Shown here: positions 16,971-25,074 of the stretch, piece by piece
Numbering within the stretch: the stretch's first letter is position 1
Layout of the letters: each line of letters opens with the position of its first letter
The notes under the pieces: model-generated
Database searches by the model: none
The model's input: the letters and a program-made list of their open reading frames with translations, nothing else
Told to the model about the DNA's origin: nothing
Program-made: the position numbers and the translations under genes
DNA from: Bacteroidetes bacterium UBA6161
GTDB lineage: Bacteria; Bacteroidota; Bacteroidia; NS11-12g; UBA955
Reading direction: 5' to 3'
Length of the DNA: 57,366 bases
Assembly: GCA_002422315.1 (NCBI GenBank)
Contig: DIUJ01000060.1
Coordinates: 6,022-63,387 of the forward strand

Positions 16971-17346
16971 AATCCCCAAAAAAGCAATTTCTTTTCTTAC
17001 ATTCAAATGTCAGAAATGTAGAACTGGAGATGTATTTGAACATTCAATATTTAATCCTCTAAAATTTTCTGCAACCTACGAGAACTGCCCAAAATGCGGA
17101 CATAAGTTTGAAGAAGAAACAGGTTTTTTTTGGGCCTCAATGTATATAAGCTATGGCTTTTCGGCAGGATTAATGCTGATTTTAGGCATAATATCTATAA
17201 ACTATGATTTCCCTTTAGATTATATCTACACTATAATTATTCCGATAGTATTGGTTTTAAGTCCGTTTTCTTTTAGGTATTCAAGAATGATTCTTTTATA
17301 CTTTATTTCTAAACAAGACTACGATCCGAATGCTTTGAAAAAATAA
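16954..17346 (+). CDS. DUF983 family protein
   Basis: A 130-aa protein. It begins with a zinc-ribbon-like pair, CQKCRTGDVFEH (about residues 19-30) and CPKCGHKFEEETGFFWASMYISYGFS (about 46-71), followed by two membrane helices. This matches DUF983, a family usually encoded beside cytochrome oxidase assembly genes. It overlaps the preceding gene by 17 bp and ends the cluster. Its molecular role is not established. Confidence 0.85.
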   Translation: MNKQAEIPKKAISFLTFKCQKCRTGDVFEHSIFNPLKFSATYENCPKCGHKFEEETGFFWASMYISYGFSAGLMLILGIISINYDFPLDYIYTIIIPIVLVLSPFSFRYSRMILLYFISKQDYDPNALKK

Positions 17347-17420
17347 TTTCTCAGAGGGTAAAAATAATACCACTTGCATATTCCATTTCTTTTGTTTTAT
17401 TTGCATAAAAAAACAAGAAT

Positions 17421-17912
17421 ATGAAAAAAACTTTTACCCTATTATTTGCAAGTTTTCTTGCATCCGCAGTGATACTTCAATCCTGTAAAAAAGATGAAGA
17501 TGAAATTATAAAAGCGTGCAATGGAATGGATTTATGCCTCAGTTTAAATGATGAAAGCTTCTCTGTAGAAGCAGATTGGATTGTATTGCCACAAAATAAA
17601 AACAGAATTTTTTATTCAAAAAATCTAGGTGGTACAAATTCTGAAAGAATAGAAATAGATTTTTGGGGAAATACTACAGGCGACTACAATTTTGCAGGCC
17701 CTATTAATACCGCAGGTTCTGCTTCCTTTTATTACTACAAAAATGTGGATGGTACGATTACAACAGTAAATTCAACTACTGGTACATTTAAGTTAGTTAA
17801 AAACGAAAACGATAAAATCACAGGTACTTTTAGTGGAGAAGGAAAAAACCAAGAAAATGCTGTTGTAACGATAAAAGATGGAAACTTTGTAGAGGTTACA
17901 AAAATTCAATAA
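17421..17912 (+). CDS. hypothetical lipoprotein
   Basis: A 163-aa lipoprotein: signal MKKTFTLLFASFLASAVILQSC with lipobox cysteine C22, then a short charged linker (KKDEDE) and a beta-rich domain (LCLSLNDESFSVEADWIVLPQ onward). Composition is Asn/Thr/Gly-rich with alternating strands, like small lipocalin-type or calycin-like lipoproteins, but I do not recognise a family. TTTG and TTATTTG near 17391-17402 may be its promoter. It ends at a clear terminator and is the last gene before the accessory island. Confidence 0.7.
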   Translation: MKKTFTLLFASFLASAVILQSCKKDEDEIIKACNGMDLCLSLNDESFSVEADWIVLPQNKNRIFYSKNLGGTNSERIEIDFWGNTTGDYNFAGPINTAGSASFYYYKNVDGTITTVNSTTGTFKLVKNENDKITGTFSGEGKNQENAVVTIKDGNFVEVTKIQ

Positions 17913-17935
17913 GGCTACGATAAATCAAAAATTAG

Positions 17936-17962
17936 AAAGGTCACTACATTAGTGGCCTTTTT
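17936..17962 (+). terminator. terminator of the 17421 lipoprotein gene
   Basis: AAAGGTCACTA pairs with TAGTGGCCTTT (11 bp with one wobble, 3-nt loop) followed by TTTTT. Confidence 0.85.
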
Positions 17963-17984
17963 AGTTTAGGGAAAATACTGCAGA

Positions 17985-18115
17985 GGGGAATGGAATGTCA
18001 TGGTGATTATAACGAACCCTGATATTTATCGTCAGGGGTGGTTTTTGCGTTAGCAAAAATTGTATAGAACCATGACATTCCTATATATCTATTTTCCGCC
18101 CTTGATTTCTATGAC
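17985..18115. repeat. structured intergenic element, three-way-junction-like
   Basis: Outer arms GGAATGTCATGGT (17992-18004) and ACCATGACATTCC (18069-18081) pair perfectly over 13 bp. They enclose two further hairpins: CCCTGA/TCAGGG and TTTTTGC/GCAAAAA. The flank TATATCTATTTTCCGCCCTTG resembles the sequence at 20149-20164, where GGAATG and GAGGATAAC/GTTATCCTC arms replace these. It therefore looks like one member of a dispersed structured repeat. Confidence 0.55.
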
Positions 18116-18440
18116 AAAACCATATATAAATTATTTAACCACTCCGTGGTTATTTGTCACTCAATATTAAAATACCCCCGATTAGCATCGGAGGCTATTC
18201 AGATTAAATCCTTTGGGATTTTTTCGAACTTGATTTCTATAAAACAAACAACATAATACGTGATGGCGATTAAAAAAGATAGTGAAGAAGAATAGAAACA
18301 AACCGTCATAAAGCTACAAAAGCCTAAAAGGCTTTAATTTGAATAGCGACAGGTGAAACCTGTTGAACATATTGTATTAAATGTATCGCAAACACAACAC
18401 CGAAGTGGGTTGAATATTTTGCATCTTGCTGGTGAATACT

Positions 18441-18485
18441 TGTCCCCAATTTATTGGCGGACTTGTCCCCAATTTATTGGCGGAA
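18441..18485 (+). repeat. tandem pair of GTCCCCAATTTATTGG palindromes
   Basis: Two copies, 23 bp apart, of a near-palindrome: GTCC-CCAAT pairs with ATTGG-CGGAC with a single bulged base. Related copies occur at 30637-30667 (single, same strand) and 31095-31149 (tandem, opposite strand). This is a REP-like dispersed element that occurs singly or doubled. Confidence 0.75.
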
Positions 18486-18505
18486 CACAAAAAAAACCTT
18501 TGAAA

Positions 18506-19342
18506 TCACAATTGCCAACCATAGCCTATTTCCAAGCCTAAATAGTTCATATTCATTTTAAGATTTCCAGACTCTTCTGCACCATTATTTAAAACCTTAT
18601 ATTCTCCAACAGCTAGATGGGTGAGCCCTAAATTAAAGACAAAATTTATGTGATAGACTTTTCTTTCTCCAAATTTGGTTAAACCCAACTTACTGTTGAA
18701 GTTGTGATAAAGTAACTTCCCACGATTATCTCCCACTTCTACTTCTAGAAATTTTATACTCTCAGAAGTTTGGGGATTTACATATCCAAATCCTGAATAA
18801 AGCTCAATACTTTTATCAAATTTCCATAAAGTAGCTAATCCCAAACCAAGATTTAAACAAAGGTCAGAATTTGATTTGAATGGAAATAACTTATTTAAGC
18901 CTAAATAGGTTCTAAAAAACTGATTGTCTCCATACCTCCAATCAAACTCCTTGATTGTGGCAGGTGCTGCACCGTTAGGGTAAGCTTGCTCATAAAAATC
19001 CGAATTGCTATTCCAAATTTCAGACCCTCGGATTATGTTTGTATTCAATTCGTATTTCATTGGAGTACTTCTATGTCCCAAACCCAATGTAGCATAAATA
19101 TGTTTTTCGGGCAAAATCAAATAGCTAAAGTTAAAACTCAAAATGGGAGCAATGCTAATTTTACTTTCAAACTGAGCAGGAGAAGGATTATTGCTTATTT
19201 GTGGTGAATTTTGAAATGATGCAGTACCTTGCATAGTAAATAACGATTTGGGAAATTTAACAATTACTTCTGCTTTAGTACTTTTATGTGTTAAAACAAA
19301 AATTATTAATAATATGACCTTGCTATGGGTTTTGTATTTCAT
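18506..19342 (-). CDS. outer-membrane beta-barrel protein (hypothetical)
   Basis: A 278-aa exported protein: signal peptide about residues 9-24 (VILLIIFVLTHKSTKA), then alternating strands with many aromatic residues and a C-terminal strand NYLGLEIGYGWQL typical of outer-membrane barrels. The segment ISIAPILSFNFSYLILPEKHIYATLGLGH and the closing strands support the fold. No family-specific function can be given. Directly upstream, overlapping by 20 bp, lies the 3' part of a paralogue, so the pair arose by duplication. Confidence 0.65.
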   Translation of the reverse strand: MKYKTHSKVILLIIFVLTHKSTKAEVIVKFPKSLFTMQGTASFQNSPQISNNPSPAQFESKISIAPILSFNFSYLILPEKHIYATLGLGHRSTPMKYELNTNIIRGSEIWNSNSDFYEQAYPNGAAPATIKEFDWRYGDNQFFRTYLGLNKLFPFKSNSDLCLNLGLGLATLWKFDKSIELYSGFGYVNPQTSESIKFLEVEVGDNRGKLLYHNFNSKLGLTKFGERKVYHINFVFNLGLTHLAVGEYKVLNNGAEESGNLKMNMNYLGLEIGYGWQL

Positions 19343-19550
19343 TCTTTATTTTATTAAAAATGCTGTATGTGATTTCAATTCCGAAATAATTTGTTCTTCT
19401 GCTAAGTGTTCCGTTTCCATTTTCAAAGCTAAATTTTTGATAAGTGTAAGCGCCGCTTCCATATCTGTTAAGTGCAAAGTTAGCTATTAAACGAAATACA
19501 ATAGTTCGCTTCTGTTTAATCGTTTTGAAAAAAGCGTACTTACATTGCAT
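19323..19550 (-). pseudogene. 3' remnant of a paralogous beta-barrel gene
   Basis: The 75-aa open frame contains NYFGIEITYSIF preceded by GSGAYTYQKFSFENGNGTLSRRT. This aligns with the C-terminal strands of the 18506-19342 protein (VGEYKVLNNGAEESGNLKMNMNYLGLEIGYGW). It lacks a signal peptide and some 200 N-terminal residues, so it looks like the tail of a truncated upstream paralogue. Upstream sequence turns into repeat material at about 19555. Confidence 0.55.
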
Positions 19551-19631
19551 ACCTAAAATAAAAGATTAATAATCATAATTTTCCATTGAAACATTAATTC
19601 CGTCCACGCTAACTTGGTTGTTTTTTGGAGC

Positions 19632-19656
19632 CCTTGTTGGTGTTATCACCATAAGG
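19632..19656. repeat. hairpin at a transposase-fragment junction (copy A)
   Basis: GGAGCCCTTGTTGGTG, then TTAT, then CACCATAAGG, directly before a 3' fragment of tnpA. The same flanks (GGAGCCCTTGTTGGTG ... TTATCACCA ... ATTTAGTT) recur at 24216-24275, where the hairpin replaces the middle of a tnpA copy. Confidence 0.6.
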
Positions 19657-19665
19657 ATTTAGTTT

Positions 19666-19753
19666 AAAAACTTTCAAAGTTGAATACATGGAATTATTAC
19701 AAAAATTTAATATTGAATATGATGACAAATATTTATTTGAATGGATTGAATAA
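19666..19753 (+). pseudogene. tnpA 3' fragment (copy 1)
   Basis: Nearly identical in DNA to the end of the intact transposase gene at 24987-25074 (ACTTTCAAAG, GAATACATGGAATTATTAC, ending TGGATTGAATAA). The 5' part is absent and replaced by the hairpin at 19632. Confidence 0.8.
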
Positions 19754-19907
19754 TGTCGCTCCTACGGAGCTTAATGAATTGTTTGCATTTCATTCCTATT
19801 CTGATTTCGCTCCTATGGAGCTTAAAAATGAAAACCAAATAAACCAATTGGTTTATCAACTTTACAAATTGACGGAAAAAGAAATAAAAATCATTGAAAA
19901 CGCATGA
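19680..19907 (+). pseudogene. RM-gene tail fragment carried behind tnpA (copy 1)
   Basis: After the tnpA stop, an overlapping frame encodes NQINQLVYQLYKLTEKEIKIIENA-like residues that match the last residues of the type IIG enzyme at 20349-24056 (IDSLVYELYGLTEKEIKIIENA). The DNA across the last 45 bases and beyond the stop is almost identical to the RM gene end. Two GCTCC-TAn-GGAGC mini-hairpins sit inside. Probably not an independent gene. Confidence 0.5.
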
Positions 19908-20002
19908 AAGCTCCAGCGGAGCAATATCCTAATAGAAAAATAAAAAACACAAAAACCAAAACCCCGTAGGGGTGAAATAAAAAACAAAATTATCAATTAA
20001 AA

Positions 20003-20064
20003 ATGGCAAACACATATACACAAATATATTTGGAGCCCATTTTGGTGATATCGCCAAAATGGGC
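20003..20064 (+). mobile_element. tnpA 5' fragment ending in a 30-bp palindrome (copy C hairpin)
   Basis: The first 29 bases of tnpA (encoding MANTYTQIY) are followed at once by TTTGGAGCCC and a near-perfect palindrome. Its arms GCCCATTTTGG (20035-20045) and CCAAAATGGGC (20054-20064) surround GATATC. It marks the right end of a permuted IS fragment (tnpA 3' end, tail, tnpA 5' end). Confidence 0.65.
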
Positions 20065-20069
20065 TAATA

Positions 20070-20175
20070 AAATACCATTGTCATCCTGAGTGCCAGCCTT
20101 AGGCTGGAGTATCGAAGGGCGGCAATGGAATGAGGATAACGAGCCTATATTTTCCACCCTTGTTGTTATCCTCCT
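20070..20175. repeat. dispersed hairpin repeat with GTCATCCTGAGTG motif
   Basis: GTCATCCTGAGTGCCAGCC followed by TTAGGCTGGA, then GAGGATAAC (20132-20140) paired with GTTATCCTC further right. A diverged copy of the start (GTCACTCTGAGTG, then TGCCTTAGGTGGA) occurs at 34850-34880. Part of the 19.6-20.3 kb stretch, which otherwise holds only IS fragments. Confidence 0.5.
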
Positions 20176-20348
20176 CTTGTCCCCTATTCAATTTTATATT
20201 TCCACATTCCATTTATCATTTTGATGGATTATATAAAAACCTTATGTTTGAGCACCAATTAAAAATTTAGCTCCTGTATAAATTCTTTTTGGTAAACCTC
20301 GCAAACCATAAATTACAAGATAGCTTAAAGTATAAAAGATTTAGAATA

Positions 20349-23300
20349 ATGAAGATAAACAGATTGAAACCTAGAAAAGCGCTTAACAAAGCCTTTCTAA
20401 AAGTAAAACCAAATAGAACAGAAATTGAAGGTTTCAAAGCTAATCTTATAACCCTACTCGATAGAACCAACGATACCGAAAGCGAAGAGTTTCACAAAAA
20501 TTTAATCTCTGATTTTCTTAAAGATACCTACTACAAACAGAAACATTTTATAAATACCAAAGGCCGCAATGACCTTGTAATACACAATGGTGACAAAGCA
20601 AGTAGCTCGGTAGGCGTAATAGTAGAAGCCAAAAAACCCACCAACAAAAGCGAAATGCCGCAGGTAGTTGCTAGCACAGACAAAGCCAATACACAAGGCG
20701 AGCAAGCAAGCACCGACAAGCTCAATACCAAGGCTTTTCAAGAATTGGTGCTGTACTACCTGCGAGAAAGAATAACCCACAAAAACCTAGAAGTAAAGCA
20801 TTTGATTATTACCAATATTCACGAATGGTTTATTTTTGATGCCACTACCTTCGATAGGCTTTTTGCCCAAAATAAAGCTTTTGTAAAACAGTTCCAAGAC
20901 TTTGAAGCAGGCAGGCTTGCGGATAGCAAAACCGATTTTTTCTACAAGCAAATTGCAGAGCCTTTTATTGCAGAGATTAGCGCCGAAATAGAGTTTACCT
21001 ATTTTCACTTACAGGAATACCAAGCCCCCCTGCGCAATGAAGACAAAACAGACGACAACAAATTGATTGCCCTGTTTAAACTACTCTCGCCCGAACACCT
21101 GCTTAAACTACCCTTTACCAACGACAGCAACAGCCTAGACAAAAGATTCTACAACGAGCTGCTTCACATTATAGGATTAGAAGAAAGCAAAGAAGGCAGC
21201 AAAAAAATCATAGGGCGCAACAAAGAAGGCAGCAGAAACTCCGGTTCTATTCTCGAAGACACCATTATTCAGCTCGATACCTTAGACAAAATTAGCAGGC
21301 TAGAAAAACCTTCCCAATTTGGGGCAAACTACCAAGAACGCCTTTTTAATGTAGCACTAGAACTTACCATAACCTGGATAAACCGAATTTTATTCTTAAA
21401 ACTACTAGAAGCGCAGCTCATAACCTATGCCAAGGGCGATAAATCCTATGCTTTTCTGAACCTTCACAAGATTAAAAACTACGACGACCTAAACAGTTTG
21501 TTTTTTCAGGTATTGGCTCGCAGGTACCAAGACAGAAACCAAGATGTAAAAACACTTTTCGAAAAAGTACCCTATCTCAACTCCTCCCTGTTTGAACCCA
21601 CAGAAATAGAACACGCTACCCTGTTTATAAGCAACCTAAAAGACGAAAAAAACATACCCATACACCCTAGCTCGGTACTAAAGGACGAACAAGGCAAAAA
21701 AAGAACAGGAAGCCTAAGCACCCTAGCCTACCTCTTTGAATTTTTGGATGCCTACGACTTTGGTGCAGAGAGCGGCGAAGAAATACAGGAAGACAACAAA
21801 ACCCTTATAAACGCCTCTGTACTGGGTCTTATATTCGAAAAAATAAACGGCTACAAAGACGGTTCGTTTTTTACCCCAGGTTTTATAACCATGTATATGT
21901 GCCGCGAAACCATTCGCAAAGCAGTGGTGCAAAAATTCAGCGAACACTGTCATAGCCATAATTTACACGATTTGCAGATTAGCGGCATAGAAGACATTTA
22001 CGAACTAATACCACAAAAGATTACAAGAAAAAAAGCCAACGAAATAGTAAACAGCATAAAAATATGTGACCCTGCGGTGGGTTCGGGGCACTTTTTGGTA
22101 TCGGCGCTAAATGAAATGATAGCGGTAAAAAACGACCTTAAAATACTGGAAGACCGCGAGGGCAAATCCCTGCACCGCTACGAGATAGAAGTAGTAAACG
22201 ACGAACTAATAGTAAGCGACGAAAACGGAGAGCTTTTTGAATACATCCCTGCAATGAATGCTAAGGGAACACAGCAGCGCACCGAGAGCCAACGCGTGCA
22301 AGAAACCCTTTTCCACGAAAAACAAACCATCATAGAAAACTGCCTATTTGGGGTAGATATAAACCCCAACTCTGTAAAAATATGCAGGCTAAGACTTTGG
22401 ATAGAGCTATTAAAGAGCGCGTATTACCGCAGCCCCATAGCCCATGGTTTAAACCATGGGCTATGGGAACTCGAAACCTTGCCCAATATAGATATAAACA
22501 TAAAATGTGGCAACTCCCTAGTGAGCAGATTTGCGATAGATGCCGACCTAAAACAAGCCCTTAAAAAAAGCAAATGGAACATAGAAAGCTACAAAGCAGC
22601 CGTAGCCACCTACCGCAATGCCGAAAACAAAGAGCAGAAGCGCGAAATGGAAAGGCTGATAGCCGACATAAAAAGCGACTTTAGAACCGAGATAAATGCC
22701 AATGACCCCAAGCTTAAAAAGCTAGGCAACCTAAAAGGCGAACTAATAACGCTAACTACCCAAACAGGCCTGTTTGAAAAAAGCAAAAAAGAAAAAGCCG
22801 AATGGAACAAAAAGGTAGAGAAACTGAGCGCCGAGGTAAAAAAGCTAGAAAGCGAAATTGAGGAAATAAAAGCCAACAAGATTTTTGAAAATGCCTTTGA
22901 GTGGCGCTTTGAGTTCCCCGAAGTGCTAAACAATGAAGGGGGATTTGTGGGCTTTGATGTGGTGATTGGAAATCCGCCGTATGTTAACTTTGCGAATTTG
23001 CCAGAAACAGAAAGAGAATTTTATAACAAGTTTGAACTATACAAGAATAAAACTGACTTGTATGCTTTCTTTGTTGGATTAGGTGCGAAAATTAAAAATC
23101 AATTCGGATACATTTGTCTAATTATACCTCATACTTGGGTTTCAACAACGAGTTTTCTACCATTAAGAAAACTATTACTTAACAAAATAAATTTAATGTC
23201 AATTGTTGAACTTGACTTTGGTGTATTTAAAGATGCTTATGTTAAAACTGTTATCATCCAAACAGACATTAAACCAAATACTAAAATCATATTGCTTGAT

Positions 23301-24056
23301 GAAAATTTCAACTTTAAAGTTGAGATTCCAAGAGATACAATTTTCAAAGATGAAGAATTAAAAATCAATTTGACTTGGGACCCAGTTAAATATTACATCT
23401 ATACAAAAATTAAATCTAATGCGACAGAACTTGGTGATATAGTTCACTTTTCCAGAGGTATAAAAACAAGTAATGACAGCAGGTTTTTGTTTAAAGAAAA
23501 CAAAGGGGAAGACTATTTTAAAGTAATAAGAGGAAGGAACATCAAGGCATATAGAATAGTCTATGACAATGAATATATTTGGTATCGTCCTGACTTAATG
23601 AAAGAAAAAGCAGGTTGCTTGCCACATACAAAAGAATTATTCTTAAAACCTGAAAAAATAATTACACAAAGGGTAAATAGTAGCGGTCAACTCTTAGCTA
23701 CATATGACGATGAACAGTATTTCTGTTTAGACACAACAAATATATCATCCGAAATTCTTGATTATAATTGTGACTTGAAATTTGTTGTTGGCATTATAAA
23801 TTCAAAAATGATTAACTGGTGGTTTAACGATGAATTTAAAAACCCGACAATTAGTGGATATGAATTACATCAAATACCAATTAAAAGGAATGAAAAGACA
23901 GAAAAGAAAATTACAAATTTAGTCAATCAAATCCTCACCCTCAAGCGCGACAACCCCGCAGCCGACACCACCGCCCATGAAGCAGAAATAGACAGCTTGG
24001 TGTATGAGCTATATGGGTTGACGGAAAAAGAAATAAAAATCATTGAAAACGCATGA
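20349..24056 (+). CDS. type IIG (Eco57I-like) restriction-modification enzyme
   Basis: A single-chain enzyme of 1235 aa that should both cut DNA and methylate adenine at a specific site. I start at the ATG at 20349 (MKINRLKPRKALNKAFLKVKP); the in-frame ATG 60 bp earlier adds an unlikely leader. N-terminal PD-(D/E)xK nuclease: D75 in GRNDLVIHNG, then E93 and K95 in VIVEAKKP. Methylase motif I is DPAVGSGHF (D574) and motif IV is NPPY (875-878). A coiled segment at about 790-840 precedes motif IV. The target-recognition domain follows (about 880-1200), and the chain ends IDSLVYELYGLTEKEIKIIENA. Codons are GC-richer than neighbours except in the recognition domain, which is AT-rich. A perfect 34-bp palindrome lies in frame at 22434-22467. 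Confidence 0.92.
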   Translation: MKINRLKPRKALNKAFLKVKPNRTEIEGFKANLITLLDRTNDTESEEFHKNLISDFLKDTYYKQKHFINTKGRNDLVIHNGDKASSSVGVIVEAKKPTNKSEMPQVVASTDKANTQGEQASTDKLNTKAFQELVLYYLRERITHKNLEVKHLIITNIHEWFIFDATTFDRLFAQNKAFVKQFQDFEAGRLADSKTDFFYKQIAEPFIAEISAEIEFTYFHLQEYQAPLRNEDKTDDNKLIALFKLLSPEHLLKLPFTNDSNSLDKRFYNELLHIIGLEESKEGSKKIIGRNKEGSRNSGSILEDTIIQLDTLDKISRLEKPSQFGANYQERLFNVALELTITWINRILFLKLLEAQLITYAKGDKSYAFLNLHKIKNYDDLNSLFFQVLARRYQDRNQDVKTLFEKVPYLNSSLFEPTEIEHATLFISNLKDEKNIPIHPSSVLKDEQGKKRTGSLSTLAYLFEFLDAYDFGAESGEEIQEDNKTLINASVLGLIFEKINGYKDGSFFTPGFITMYMCRETIRKAVVQKFSEHCHSHNLHDLQISGIEDIYELIPQKITRKKANEIVNSIKICDPAVGSGHFLVSALNEMIAVKNDLKILEDREGKSLHRYEIEVVNDELIVSDENGELFEYIPAMNAKGTQQRTESQRVQETLFHEKQTIIENCLFGVDINPNSVKICRLRLWIELLKSAYYRSPIAHGLNHGLWELETLPNIDINIKCGNSLVSRFAIDADLKQALKKSKWNIESYKAAVATYRNAENKEQKREMERLIADIKSDFRTEINANDPKLKKLGNLKGELITLTTQTGLFEKSKKEKAEWNKKVEKLSAEVKKLESEIEEIKANKIFENAFEWRFEFPEVLNNEGGFVGFDVVIGNPPYVNFANLPETEREFYNKFELYKNKTDLYAFFVGLGAKIKNQFGYICLIIPHTWVSTTSFLPLRKLLLNKINLMSIVELDFGVFKDAYVKTVIIQTDIKPNTKIILLDENFNFKVEIPRDTIFKDEELKINLTWDPVKYYIYTKIKSNATELGDIVHFSRGIKTSNDSRFLFKENKGEDYFKVIRGRNIKAYRIVYDNEYIWYRPDLMKEKAGCLPHTKELFLKPEKIITQRVNSSGQLLATYDDEQYFCLDTTNISSEILDYNCDLKFVVGIINSKMINWWFNDEFKNPTISGYELHQIPIKRNEKTEKKITNLVNQILTLKRDNPAADTTAHEAEIDSLVYELYGLTEKEIKIIENA
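22434..22467. repeat. perfect 34-bp palindrome inside the RM gene
   Basis: Arms CCCATAGCCCATGGTTT and AAACCATGGGCTATGGG abut with no loop. The palindrome is in frame and encodes PIAHGLNHGLW between the conserved ELLKSAYYRS and ELETLPNIDINIKCGNSL blocks. It looks like an inserted REP-type element tolerated in a surface loop. Confidence 0.85.
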
Positions 24057-24147
24057 AAGCTTCAGCGGGGCAATATCCTAATAGAAAAATAAAATACACA
24101 AAACCAAAACCCCGTAGGGGTGAAATAAAAAAAATTATCAATTAAAA
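24057..24147. repeat. IS-unit tail behind the RM gene
   Basis: Sequence after the RM stop (AGCTTCAGCGGGGCAATATC, then CCCCGTAGGGG mini-hairpin) is nearly identical to the tails at 19908-20002 and 24518-24612. It leads directly into a tnpA start. So the RM gene end itself forms part of the repeated unit. Confidence 0.8.
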
Positions 24148-24363
24148 ATGGCAAACACATATACACAAATATATTTACACGTTGTCTTTTCTGTAAAAGG
24201 GCGTCAAAACCTTTGGAGCCCTTGTTGGTGCTTTGTCCCGTCCATACGGGGTTATCACCAACAAGAATTTAGTTAAAAAACTTTCAAAGATGAATACATG
24301 AAATTATTACAAAAATTTAATATTGAATATAATGACAAATATTTATTTGAATGGATTGAATAA
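24148..24363 (+). pseudogene. tnpA with the middle replaced by a hairpin (copy 2)
   Basis: Bases 24148-24213 match the first 22 codons of tnpA (MANTYTQIYLHVVFSVKGRQ...). Bases 24275-24363 match its last 29 codons. Between them about 300 bp of tnpA are missing and a 60-bp insert is present. It contains CTTGTTGGTG (24221-24230) pairing with CACCAACAAG (24256-24265) and an inner CCCG/CGGG stem. No HUH or tyrosine motif remains, so it is inactive. Confidence 0.85.
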
Positions 24364-24517
24364 TGTCGCTCCTACGGAGCTTTATGAATTGTTTGCATAC
24401 CATTCCTATTCTGATTTCGCTCCTATGGAGCTTAAAAATGAAAACCAAATAGACCAATTGGTGTATCAACTTTACAAATTAACGGAGGAGGAAATAAAAA
24501 TCATTGAAAACGCATGA
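24323..24517 (+). pseudogene. RM-gene tail fragment behind tnpA (copy 2)
   Basis: Same structure as copy 1: an overlapping frame after the tnpA 3' end, ending NQIDQLVYQLYKLTEEEIKIIENA, which resembles the C-terminus of the RM protein. Carries the GCTCCTACGGAGC and GCTCCTATGGAGC mini-hairpins. Probably not a functional gene by itself. Confidence 0.5.
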
Positions 24518-24612
24518 AAGCTCCAGCGGAGCAATATCCTAATAGAAAAATAAAATACACAAAAACCAAAACCCCGTAGGGGTGAAATAAAAAACAAAAT
24601 TATCAATTAAAA

Positions 24613-25074
24613 ATGGCAAACACATATACACAAATATATTTACACGTTGTCTTTTCTGTAAAAGGGCGTCAAAACCTTATTAACAAAAATTGGAAAGATG
24701 AATTGAACAAATACATCTGCGGTATTGTGAACGGAAAAGGACAAAAGATATATGCTATAGGTGGCGTTGAAGACCACATTCATTTTTTGGTCAGCATCAA
24801 ACCCGATATTGCTTTATCGGATTTAGTAAGAGACATTAAAGCCAATTCATCAAAATGGATTAATGAAAAAGGATTTATAAAAGGTAAATTTCAATGGCAA
24901 GAAGGTTTTGGTGCCTTTTCATATGCGCAATCTCAATTAGATACTGTTATTGCTTATATTAACAATCAAGAACAACATCACCTGAAAAAAACTTTCAAAG
25001 ATGAATACATGGAATTATTACAAAAATTTAATATTGAATATAATGACAAATATTTATTTGAATGGATTGAATAA
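24613..25074 (+). CDS. tnpA: IS200/IS605 or RAYT-type Y1 transposase TnpA
   Basis: A 153-aa single-strand transposase of the HUH Y1 type. The His pair is H55 and H57 in GGVEDHIHFLV. The catalytic tyrosine is probably Y115 in VIAYINNQEQHH, and Q119 is conserved beside it. Length is typical. The frame is intact, unlike the two deleted copies at 19666-20031 and 24148-24363. No tnpB is present. The flanks hold mini-hairpins (CCCCGTAGGGG upstream, GCTCC-TAn-GGAGC downstream), which could be its recognition structures. A tail resembling the end of the RM gene follows immediately. Confidence 0.92.
   Translation: MANTYTQIYLHVVFSVKGRQNLINKNWKDELNKYICGIVNGKGQKIYAIGGVEDHIHFLVSIKPDIALSDLVRDIKANSSKWINEKGFIKGKFQWQEGFGAFSYAQSQLDTVIAYINNQEQHHLKKTFKDEYMELLQKFNIEYNDKYLFEWIE

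Larger units (their letters stand above)
17963..18505. other. gene-free stretch at the left edge of the accessory island
   Basis: About 540 bp without a supportable gene. It holds the structured element at 17985-18115, several small hairpins (AACCACTCCGTGGTT at about 18139, CCCCCGATTAGCATCGGAGG at about 18175, AAAGCCTAAAAGGCTTT at about 18317) and the tandem GTCCCCAATTTATTGG palindromes at 18441-18485. Short open frames here are incidental. Confidence 0.6.

Noticed and set aside
19740..20000. CRISPR or promoter array from the repeated GCTCC-GGAGC mini-hairpins
   Set aside because: They are irregularly spaced and travel with the tnpA tail in every copy; they belong to the mobile unit.
22382..22564. 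Plus-strand gene inside the RM gene
   Set aside because: A shadow frame opened by the palindrome; the RM frame carries the conserved motifs.
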